Assembly (NCBI GenBank): GCA_030737875.1
Contig: CM060922.1
Coordinates: forward strand, 300,877,456-300,941,455
DNA from: Allium sativum
Taxonomy: Eukaryota > Streptophyta > Magnoliopsida > Asparagales > Amaryllidaceae
Direction of reading: 5' to 3'
Length of the DNA: 64,000 nucleotides
The notes beneath the pieces were generated by a model. That model made no database searches, was not told the DNA's origin, and was given only the letters and a program-made list of their open reading frames with translations. Of this stretch, positions 21,897-31,000 are shown one piece after another. Position 1 is the first letter of the stretch; every line of letters starts with the position of its first letter. The translations under genes were made by a program, and so were the position numbers.

Positions 21897-23632
21897 CTAC
21901 CCCCTTTTTTTCTTAGATACCCTGTTTCTAGGGATTCGAAAAGAAGGAGATTTGGGTATTTTAGAGGCAGAAGAAGCAGAGCAAGGATGTTGAATGTGTG
22001 GAGGGGAATTGGTGACGGCCTGAAGCTTGTTTATATCACCAAAAATGTGATTAGGCAGAGAAAGAGTAGAGTAAGGGGATGATATTTGGTTAGGCTGAGA
22101 GGTTGAATGTAAAAGAGTATCTTTGAGAGGGGTGAGCATGTCAGAATTTTCGTGCACAAGAGAATTTTCGTGCACATGAGAAGGCGAATCAATCTTAGAA
22201 TCATGCACAAGATCATCTGCGATGTCAAGCAGCTCAAACGGATTACTGATGCCAATAGGTTTTTGGATTGGTAAAGAAGAAAAAGTTAATCTTGACACTT
22301 TGCTATTCGCTGAAAATTTAAATATTTCATCACTATCTGAAGTGGTTTTTATATTTGAATCCAATGGTGTAACCACATTACTAATTTCCTTTTCAACTTC
22401 CTTATTTGTCTCAGCCGTATTCACTACAGTGGTTTCAATATTACCATCTTCACATTCAACTCTTTTGCCATCCACTTTATCTTTTACCTCATTGCTAACA
22501 TCTTTTTCCACCCTTCTCCAATACTGTTTAGAATTTCTATATCTCTTCCTTTGCACCATCTTGAATTCCTCCTGTGTTTCATACTCTTGCTCATCGTTCT
22601 CTTGTATGCATGCTTCATCTCCTTTCTTATTATCATTCCTTGAATTTTCCTTCCGCTCTTCATTTCCATATCTCTTCTTATTTTTTTCACAATGTGCTGT
22701 TGCATGACCAAATATTTTGCACGTTGTACAAATAAGCGGTTTCCAAGAATACTCAACAACAACATTTGGACATGTATCATCGCCTACCGCTAGAACATCA
22801 GGTAACTCTTTATCGGGTCTAACCTCAACAAGACATTTTGCATATTCAAACCTCTTCATTTTTTCAGTATTCTCGTCGTAGCATAACACCTTTCCTATGT
22901 GACATCCAATCCAGTTTATGCCAATTAGAGACCAGAATATCATTGGAATTCTGTAAAAATGTATCCAAATGGGGACAGTTCGAACTGCAGCCTGAGCAGA
23001 AGATAGGGATGGAGTCCAGTTAGAGATGATAAACATATGTCCTCTAATGAACATTGGATCTCTTTTTAACACGTACAGCTTATCCTCTAGGTTCACAAAC
23101 TTGAAAAAGTAATTTTGTTTATCAAAGAACATTTCATAGTCACCTTTTAATTTCCATACCCTATCAATATGTTGCTTAACAGCCATGTAGTTGACATTAC
23201 CAGCCAAAAATGAGCCAATCAAGCAGTCAGTCCAAGACTTCGTGCCTTCTTCCACTACCACAATTGGCGGAGGAACAGAACGCCCTTCATAGTTGACTTC
23301 AAAGTGGACGGGGACATACGTGCCTACATTTTTTGGCTTCAAGTTGAACAAAGAAGAGAATTTCACTAGGGGGAAGACGAAAACGATGGGGGAAGAAAAG
23401 GACGAGAGGGCAGAGGAATCGTAGGAGGAGGAATGGGTATTGGCGGTGGCGGAGTAGGGATCGGGATGGGGATTGCTACGGGGACAGCGGCAGAGGGAGG
23501 GTCTGACAAGGGAGACGCGGCGATGACAGAAGGGGGGACGATCGGACAAGACAAGGGAGAAGCGGCTATGACAGAGGGAGGAACGATTGGACAAGGCAAG
23601 AGAGGACACTGAGAAGACATTACATGCATCAA
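21897..23632 (-). pseudogene. LINE ORF1: DUF4283-like nucleic-acid-binding protein with a start-region frame break
   Basis: The long frame (stop at 21897) encodes a DUF4283-like domain (SWTDCLIGSFLAGNVNYMAV through PMFIRGHMFIISNWTP) and a CCHC knuckle, C-TT-C-KIFG-H-ATAH-C. A Glu/Lys/Asn-rich tail ends in basic residues (SKKKRG). Such ORF1 proteins bind the LINE RNA. The frame stays open up to about 23630 but has no ATG before the domain: its first Met is inside it (NYM). The ATGs at 23632 and 23620 open a different frame of 88 codons, a Pro/Ser/Ile-rich N-terminus starting MSSQCPLLPCPIVPPS, which stops at 23366. A one-step indel between about 23400 and 23370 probably separated the two. A 15-residue unit (CPIVPPSVIAASPLS) is tandemly duplicated near the start. 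The ORF1-ORF2 gap is 150 bases. Confidence 0.85.
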
Positions 23633-23639
23633 AAAAAAA

Positions 23640-23655
23640 TTATTTTGACAATTCT
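23640..23655. repeat. LINE target-site duplication (right copy)
   Basis: TTATTTTGACAATTCT, identical to 18078-18093, after the LINE 5' end. The A run at 23631-23639 just before it may belong to the element or be filler. Confidence 0.8.
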
Positions 23656-24292
23656 AATTCAACAAAAATGATATTTTTATTTTGTCAATTATAATTCAAC
23701 AAAAATGACACATTTATTTTTTCAATTCTAATTCCACAAAAATGACACAATTATTTTGTCAATTCTAATTCAACAAAAATGAAGCATTTATTTTGTCAAT
23801 TATAATTCAAAAAAATGATGCATTTATTTTGTCAATTCTAATTCAACAAAAATAACGCATTTATTTTGTCAATTCTAATTCAACAAAAATAACGCATTTA
23901 TTTTGTCAATTCTAATTCAATAAAAATAACGCATTTATTTTGTCAATTCTAATTCAACAAAAATAACGCATTTATTTTGTCAATTCTAATTCAACACAAA
24001 TGACATTTTTATTTTGTCAATTCAAATTCAACAAAAATGACGCATTTATTTTGTCAATTCTAATTCAACAAAAATGACGCATTTATTTTGTCGATTCTAA
24101 TTCAACACAAATGACATTTTTATTTTGTCAATTCTAATTCAACAAAAATGACGCATTTATTTTGTCAATTCAAATTCAACAAAAATGACACATTTATTTT
24201 GTCAATTCTAATTCAACAAGCATTTATTTTGTCAATTCTAATTCAACAAAAATGACACACTTATTTTGTCAATTCTAATTCAACACAAATGT
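23640..24292. repeat. 37-bp minisatellite (B LTR1, right of LINE)
   Basis: About 17 copies of a 37-bp unit containing caattctaattcaacaaaaa and tgacgcatttattttgt. Variation is confined to a few positions (tgacgc, taacgc, tgacac). The array in LTR2 at 36320-36995 is the sister. Confidence 0.9.
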
Positions 24293-24497
24293 TCCATCCA
24301 ATCAACAGATCATCATAACAACATCAATCAACCCAAATTAAATCATATATAACAACAAACTGAATTGAACAGCGTGTTTGAAGAAGTTTCTAAACATGAT
24401 AATAATTAATTTTTAATTATTTAAAAAGAAATCTCACAGGCTATTCTATATATTTTTCAGTTATGTAAATAAATAAATAAGTGTGCAGAATTTTCTA

Positions 24498-24512
24498 GTG
24501 AGAATTTCTCAC
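24498..24512 (-). promoter_or_regulatory. GTGAG-loop-CTCAC hairpin (B LTR1)
   Basis: GTGAG, AAATT, CTCAC on the sense strand: a 5-bp stem with a 5-base loop, next to the leader-like region. The sister in LTR2 is split by solo LTR D, which used GAGAA of this motif as its target. Confidence 0.5.
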
Positions 24513-25074
24513 ATTGATTATTACTCCTTCTGAATTTGTCCAAAGTTGTTCCATTGCGTAGATCCGGGTTTCACGATTTTATTACTTCCAGTTTCATCGA
24601 ATTTGGTTTCTGTTTGGGCAATTTATGATATTACAACCCTTATACATAATAAAATTAATTGCACTCTAATTACATTGGCCTAAACCTTCTCCTTTTATCT
24701 GCTATGTTCAAACCGAGAAACCCATCACCGTCTTCAACCATCGCACGTTGCTCTTCCATCAGACCACCTGCCGCCAATTTGAACCCGCCATAAAGAGCGC
24801 TGCACCATCGTCCACCAACTCCTCGAGCGTGATGAAGCTCAGTGGGTCCCACCCCCTAGAACGACGCACGAACGGATCAACTTCGGGTTGCAAATCCTCC
24901 CAACCCGTTCATCTAAATTCGATCATGACCGTTGGTTAGCTCGACCTTGATCCTCTCTATAATTTTCGTGTTTAAACTCTCTTGGATTAATGAATGGATA
25001 AGGAGAAAGATTGATGAAAAGAAGGGAACGTTCTGGCCATTGGAGATGAAGATGGCGACGGCTCAAATATGTAT

Positions 25075-25114
25075 TAGGGTTTTGCTAAGGTCTTGAATTA
25101 GAGAATATTTATAG
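25075..25114 (-). promoter_or_regulatory. TATA box and telobox promoter of B LTR1
   Basis: On the minus strand CTATAAATA (25114-25106) is followed 24 bases later by AAACCCTA (25082-25075), then a leader and a short uORF beginning ATGGCCAGAACG. TATA-to-telobox spacing puts the telobox at the predicted transcription start. Teloboxes are known from plant ribosomal-protein and eEF1A promoters. The arrangement repeats in LTR2 (60213-60252) and LTR C (62247-62282). It implies a U3 of about 1.2 kb and a transcribed LTR part over 5 kb. Confidence 0.65.
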
Positions 25115-26314
25115 GCGTATATTTAGGTTTAGGATGAGAAAGTGGAGACATAGAATGAATTTGGTATACGAAAAAAAGAATCCTTAGGTTACAAAACTTA
25201 AAGATTATTTATTCATTAGATTTCTAATACCTTTCCATGCCCATCCCATTAATTATATGTTACCTAAAATATAGGTTTTCATTAGCACTGAAATCCATAA
25301 ATTTGCTAAATGATTTCCCCTTCATATGTTGTACGTTACAAAAGAAAATGAATTGCAAACCAAGGCTGAGGTGACATATTTATTTCTTATTTATGTTTCA
25401 AAACAAAATTTACAAAGAAAAGGAGAATAAATGAAAAGAAATAAAGGCATAATTTATTGTTCGATGACGACTATAAGAAAGTTATGTGACTTTTTAAATT
25501 TCAAAACACATAATATTAAATAACAAAATGACATGTTTATCTAACACTACATATTATGACATGTTTATCTAACACTACATATTATAACACAATAACATGT
25601 TGTCATAATTTATTTAGAATCTTATTGTTTTAAATCAACCTATTCAATGCTTATCCAAGAATAAATAAAATAAATAAATATACATACATGGAGTTGATTT
25701 GTTTTTGAAGAGAGATAATAAAAGGAAAAAAAAGACAAGGAGAAATAAAGGGATGTAAGTTTAAGAAATAAGAATACATGTGTGAAAATAGAATGAAGAG
25801 AAATAAATTAATAGATAAAGGAAAGAAATGAATGCGTAATTGATGAAAACAGTGGAGTAGAGAGAAAAGAGGTAGTGAATTTGATGAAGTTAGAAAATGA
25901 AAAGAAAGCAAAATAAACTTGCATGAAATGTGAATAAGCAAAGAAATTATGTTTTGATTTTATTATTAATTATCATAAAACTCTTATATTAAAGTTTTAA
26001 CAAAACAATGACTCAACTATTGCTTTCTTTTATTATCAATTGTTTGAAGTTAATTATTACAAATATACATAAAATTTGAGACTAATTTCAATTGTAATAA
26101 ATCACTACTTATCTCATTACAAATAATTGTTTATTAGAAATAAATTTCAAATCATACGTAAATAACATCATAATTTTATTTAAAAGTTTTTTTTATATTT
26201 TTTTAAATTTAATAATTTTAATTTAAAATGGAAATTTTAAATTCTGACGCATTTTCTGTCAAAATTTCTTAAAATAAAATATTTAAATTGGTTTTGATTT
26301 TCTGGGTTATTACA

Positions 26315-26349
26315 ATCTCCCCCACTGAAAATCTTTTCGTCCTCGAAAA
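26315..26349 (-). promoter_or_regulatory. Polypurine tract and TTTTCGnGGACGAAAA motif (element B)
   Basis: The minus strand reads TTTTCGAGGACGAAAA, a short spacer, CAGTGGGGGAGAT, then the LTR start TGTAATAACCC. The motif differs by one base from that of element A and matches the chromovirus at 4750-4763. Confidence 0.85.
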
Positions 26350-26740
26350 GGAATGGAGCTGAAAGTTGTTTAACTAACCAACTAAATTTTCATTCTTTTA
26401 TTGGTTTCAAAATTTTATTAGTTGAACTAATAATCACTCAACACAATCATCAATCAATTAGTTGATTAACTTTTCAAATATATATAACTTTTATATATTC
26501 AAAAATCATATTTTCTAAAATCGGATTATATATATAATCACAAATACGTTAATTATAAACTGTCACTCTCAACTCATTCTATGGGATTTCTAAACCCATA
26601 TCTAACAAGTTTTCTCATTCAAGGGTACTATCGATCCAATCTCGAATGGGTATTCTTTCATACGACATTACTAATCCTACCTTTCATTAGTCTTTTGTTC
26701 AGTTCTAACGAGTTATACCCCAAAGATTTGAGTTAACCAA

Positions 26741-26753
26741 AGCTCTGATACCA
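26741..26753 (-). promoter_or_regulatory. tRNA-iMet primer-binding site (element B)
   Basis: TGGTATCAGAGCT on the minus strand, two bases from the LTR2 end at 26756. The sequence is the standard plant initiator-Met primer site. Confidence 0.92.
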
Positions 26754-28075
26754 ACTACAACGATACGAAATTCGCTCGGACCTAATCGATCGCTAAATCG
26801 ACCAAGACCGTTCAAAACCCGCATACGCTAACTTTGGGAATACAACACACCAGAACAAATAACAGAAGAATTTTATAAACATTATAATAATTTTATATCA
26901 TAGTACAGAATATAAGAGTAAATTGAAATATAATACAGCGGAATATTAATTTACAATAACTTAATATAGTGCAGCGGACAAATAAACCAACACAGTGGAA
27001 GACTATCAATGCTCTGGACACAGCTTTAAGTTTCAATCCAGAATCCTGCTCAATAAATAAATATCTGCAAAAAAAAAACCACTCAACTGCTCGTGTGGAA
27101 AATAGGGGCACCCGAGTTTGCAAGTGAAACAAACTACGAGTCAGTCATGGGACTGGTATGAGAAGTCTTTACTTAACTTATCTAATAATAAGGCAAATCA
27201 CAAGACCACGCCGCTAACGCGTAACGGGTTTACTCCATTGGATTGCCAATGCATAAAATAAGTAAATCTTCTAAAACAACGCAATGTTTTTTAGAAAAAC
27301 GAAACCATTATAAGACTCAGGTCCCATCACGCAATGCAATGCAAGCCGAAGGATAGAGTTTTACCTTATAATGGTCAAAAATGCTTGATACGTATAAACT
27401 TGATATTATTATTATTAGTGTCTAATCAGTTTAAAAATACTTTCAAAGTAAATGTATCAATCCTAGACGGCAGAGTACCCGTCCTACTATGTCGCCATAT
27501 ATAGGTTTACAATCAAAACCGTAATGTCGTATTGGAAATTGGGTTTCCATCATGAGTCAAAGCTAGGGATGGTCTCCTTACCGATTCGAGACACTCTAGC
27601 AAATGTCTCGGGATCATACCTACGGGCAACCCATGGATCCTGCAGGGCCGGTCCATAAATACTTTAGTGGATTACTTATGCCTAAACACACGTTTCCCAA
27701 TCTTATTGGACCTATCAATTGATCACTATCGACCAATATATCTGAGGCGCCTCATTCCATCATCCACATAAGAAAAAATGTCTGGGCTCCATACCATGAC
27801 ACCACTTCTAGCTAGAAAGTAACGTGTGCACTCCCTGCGTCCCTTATCCCGTTTTGATTCCTACAGGGGTATGAGGCTCGCGAAGTAACGCTATACACAA
27901 AGCTATGTCTAAACAGGCCGTGTTTTGATCATCAATCACAAGATTCTGCTTTTCAACAAAAGCCTCGATCATTTGCATCCTGGCATGCCACATTGACAAT
28001 CCACGCCATGCGTTCAATAACTATCAGTATATAACCTCTGAGCTCGTGCGTCTCCAAGAAGGGTGTTAAGCAAGA

Positions 28076-28080
28076 TAATA
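28076..28080. repeat. Target-site duplication of solo LTR E (left)
   Basis: TAATA here versus GAATA at 33898-33902: four of five bases match. The uninterrupted relative at 11425-11440 reads aagagaataaattctcc, showing GAATA as the original. Confidence 0.75.
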
Positions 28081-28701
28081 TGTAACGACCCGGATTTTTC
28101 GACCAGTTATTTTAAATATTTAGTATCGGTTAAATATTGAGTTAACAATATAAAAGAATTTTTATAGTGAATTATCAATCAAATAATCGAAATACGATTT
28201 ATTTTGATAATCATCGAAATACGAGAACTAAAATAATTCAATTCGAAGATAAAACTGAATCGAAATGGTTCAGATGATCAATGTATATCCTATTTGAATA
28301 TAAACGATGATAATAGTGATTTATTGTTAAAGGATTTATTTGTTTTTGAATTTTTAATTATATTATATCAATTTAATATGGCTATTTTATATACGTTCAA
28401 ATTAAATTGTATAATCTATTTCGTTGAATTCAAAATAGCGTTATAACATTATAACGACGGTCGGTACGCTAAAATAGCGGTTCACGATTTTTAATTGTGA
28501 ACCCCGAATTATTTGATCAGTGGATAGGATCAAAATCAAATCGATATCCATCTAAAAAGGATAAAATCCCTTTATTTCAAATCAAATTAATCAACCTACC
28601 CTAGGTATACCTTCTTCTCCTTTCTAATCACGTATGCCTTCAACCCAAAGTAATCAAAAAAAATTAATGATCTTGTGTACTTTGGTATTTCCGTTCTCCC
28701 T

Positions 28702-28708
28702 TATAAAT
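28702..28708 (+). promoter_or_regulatory. Putative TATA box of LTR E
   Basis: TATAAAT followed by a leader and an ATG at 28768. The position within the LTR agrees with the TATA boxes of LTRs B and C. No telobox is seen here. Confidence 0.5.
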
Positions 28709-29580
28709 CTGAAACAAAGGCTTCTCTTTTAAATTCATTCTCTGGCAATCGAAAGAAAAACAAAACCATGACCTCTTCTTCAAATCAAAATCAAAATATC
28801 CATCGATAGCCTTCCGGTAGGGTGCGAACAAATCTGGAGGTCGACCTGTAGTTGTTGACGCTAAATCTGGAGTCTCGTGTTATAGATGAGGTCAGTGAGT
28901 TTGTGTGCGTTTTGAAGGGTTTTATGGGCGCGATTCGAAGCAACGATGATTGGGGGGAGGCCATCGATTTCAGACTCAACGGAAGTTTCAGTGGAGTTAA
29001 GGATCGAGTTTCTACTCGATTTGGTCAACGAAGGAATATGGGCGCGTTGGATTTCTGGATCTAGTCTTGAGGGAATGGCACCATGCTCCAGCACGTACTG
29101 ATGAGGACACAAGTCCAGTTCAATGTCACAGTTTAGTTCGGTGGGAGGCGTGCGATATTAAGCAGGAGCGATGAAATGGAAATCGCTCATTTAACTGTAG
29201 CTTGCGATGATCTTTGTTGTGCAGAAGTGGTGTTCGACAGTGGATGGCTGTGAATGAGTGGGTGCGACGTACTGAAGTGAGCATGAACTGAAATGGGAGA
29301 AATGCTGTTGGTAGATGGAAGAATGTATGGCTATAGAAAAAGGAAATACAACGAGGGTTTCAAAGCTGGAAAAAATGGATTAAGGTAATTTAATAAATTA
29401 TTTAGTTAATAATTTATTTATTTAGTTAGTATAGTGGTTAATGAAATTGAATAATTGTTTAATCAGTAAATTAAAATAAATAATCATAGGTGCTACCGTG
29501 CTAGATAAATTCATTCGATAGGATTCATAGTCGCGACATTTGTTAAACTAAACAGGATATTCGACAGATATAAAATACCG

Positions 29581-29595
29581 GTGAGTAAATCTCAC
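29581..29595 (+). promoter_or_regulatory. GTGAG-loop-CTCAC hairpin (LTR E)
   Basis: ACCGGTGAGTAAATCTCAC: a 5-bp stem, 5-base loop and a GTGAGT splice-donor-like sequence, on the plus strand, the sense strand of this LTR. Confidence 0.5.
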
Positions 29596-29697
29596 TCACC
29601 TTTCATTTAAAATTATTATTTTTAGTTAAAAATAATTGTTGTTGCTTGTTTAAATGCTGTTTGGTTGATTTAAATATATTAGTTATTTAGGGTCGAC

Positions 29698-29699
<2 letters not shown>

Positions 29700-29729
<30 letters not shown>
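29700..29729. repeat. AT microsatellite (LTR E)
   Basis: Uninterrupted TA run between the hairpin and the minisatellite. Confidence 0.9.
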
Positions 29730-29731
<2 letters not shown>

Positions 29732-30249
29732 GATGGTTGGTTGGATTCCCGCAGTCTCATTAGCGGATGCCCGCAGTATCATTAGCGGATGACACTGCGC
29801 CCACGTATATAAGTGGATCCCCTTTTATACCACGATATCCTGCCATGAAGCAGGATGGGTATTACTATGTTGACTAACATCTGTGGATGCAGGGAAACAG
29901 GTTGGAGGAACCCAACTGGATTCCTCAAAAATATATTATCTGTTTGTTTGTTTGCTTGATTTCATATATTCATATCTGACATGTTAAAAATCAACAGATT
30001 GAAAATTGGATGATTTGATTGTTTTAAATATCACTGGGCTAAGTGTTAATTTATTTAAATATCATGGAAAGGATATTTGAGATTTAAAGGGAAAATTCTA
30101 TTTTTAAATAGAATTTGAAATTTAAATAGATTTGAAATATAAACTTGTTTTAAAAAAATAAAACAAGTGATTCCTTTATAAACGAAGTTTATAAATAGTT
30201 CTTGTATAAATGAAGTTTATAAATGAAGAGAAGAGAATTTATAAAATAT

Positions 30250-30780
30250 AAGTTTGAATTTGAAAAAGGGAAAACTATTTTTCCAAAGTAGAAATATAGA
30301 ATTTGAATTCAAAGAAATTAAAATAGAATTTGAATTTAAAAGAATTCAAATGGAATTTTGAATTCAAAGGAATTCAAATGGATTTGAATAAAGAAAGTTT
30401 AAATGAAATATAAAATATAGAGATTTGAAAATAGAACTCAAAAGAAGTTTAACTATAGGATTTGAATAATAGAATCCAAATGGAGTTTAAATAAAGAATT
30501 TGAATAAGGGGATTTAAATGGAATTTGAATATAGAATTCAAATGGAAATTTAAAATATGGGATTTGAATATAAGATTCGAATTAGAAATTAAAAGGGAAT
30601 TTGAATATAGAAATTCAAATGGAGTTTGAATATATGAATTATAAAGGAAATTCAAATATAGAATTTGAACGTAGAAATTCAAAGGAGATTTGAATAAAGG
30701 AAATTTGAATATAGAAATTCAAATAGAATTTGAAGAATAGAAGCGATTTTAAATTTGAATATAGAATTTCAAATAGAAGT
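30250..30780. repeat. Degenerate AT-rich minisatellite (LTR E)
   Basis: Repeated gaatttgaatatagaaattc and ttcaaatggaa words with a loose period of roughly 25-30 bases. It is the reverse-complement counterpart of the 27-bp array in solo LTR D (40140-40590), which has attcgaatttcaattcattt. Confidence 0.75.
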
Positions 30781-30904
30781 GAAATAGATCGGAAATACTA
30801 TGTTGAATTGGGAAAAAAATTGATTTGATATGTTAAAATATATAAGAATAGAGTTGAATTTATATAAACAAAGTTTTAAAACGTTTATATATATAAGTAT
30901 AATT

Positions 30905-31000
30905 AAAACGAACTCGCTGCAGCGCTGCAGTTCGTAAATTGGCGACTCGAACTTCAATTGAATGTATAGGACTCAATTGAAGTCGGAATCCTTTGAAACA
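30905..31000 (+). repeat. Palindrome-containing block in LTR E
   Basis: CTGCAGCGCTGCAG (30917-30930) is a perfect 14-bp palindrome with outer arms CGAACT and AGTTCG. It corresponds to the cgaactgcagcg end of the conserved module of the other LTRs, read in the opposite direction. The rest of the block has diverged. Confidence 0.55.

Larger units (their letters stand above)
18094..23639 (-). mobile_element. Near full-length L1-type LINE inserted in the 37-bp minisatellite
   Basis: The minus-strand element of about 5.5 kb has ORF1 (zinc-knuckle, DUF4283-like), ORF2 (endonuclease, reverse transcriptase, C-terminal zinc region), a short 3' UTR and a 16-base poly(A), seen as T on the plus strand. 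It is flanked by a 16-bp direct repeat, as expected from target-primed reverse transcription. Few inactivating changes are visible: two one-base frameshifts in ORF2, both in homopolymer T runs, and a start-region frame problem in ORF1. It therefore looks fairly young. It lies wholly inside LTR1 of element B, so it is younger than B. Confidence 0.95.
14221..26314 (-). mobile_element. LTR1 (3' LTR in sense) of element B
   Basis: The plus strand starts TGTAACGATACGG and ends GGTTATTACA, so both LTR ends carry the short inverted TGTAA/TTACA repeat. Interrupted by the LINE at 18094-23639. In sense order (right to left): U3-like AT-rich part 26314-25115, TATA and telobox 25114-25075, leader-like GC-richer part to about 24520, GTGAG hairpin, minisatellites, palindromic module, then conserved blocks to the LTR end. 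Confidence 0.85.
26315..26755 (-). mobile_element. Internal domain of element B (441 bp, non-coding)
   Basis: It holds only the polypurine tract (26315-26327), the TTTTCGaGGACGAAAA motif (26349-26334), an AT-rich middle and the primer site. Its two ends align with the 1.3-kb internal domain of element A (for example the shared aatcacaaatacgtta near 26535 and 49728), so it looks like a deletion derivative. Degenerate repeats around ctcattctatggg...acccatatctaacaag precede the primer site, as in A. No ORF longer than chance. Confidence 0.85.

Noticed and set aside
21858..22707. Plus-strand frames opposite LINE ORF1
   Set aside because: Shadows of the minus-strand ORF1.
23640..24292. Regular 37-bp repeats that might suggest a CRISPR-like array
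   Set aside because: Head-to-tail units without spacers in a plant LTR. It is a minisatellite.
24670..24852. 60-codon sense frame in the leader of LTR1 of B
   Set aside because: It begins at GTG, shows no family match and is interrupted by element A in LTR2. It could be leader sequence only.
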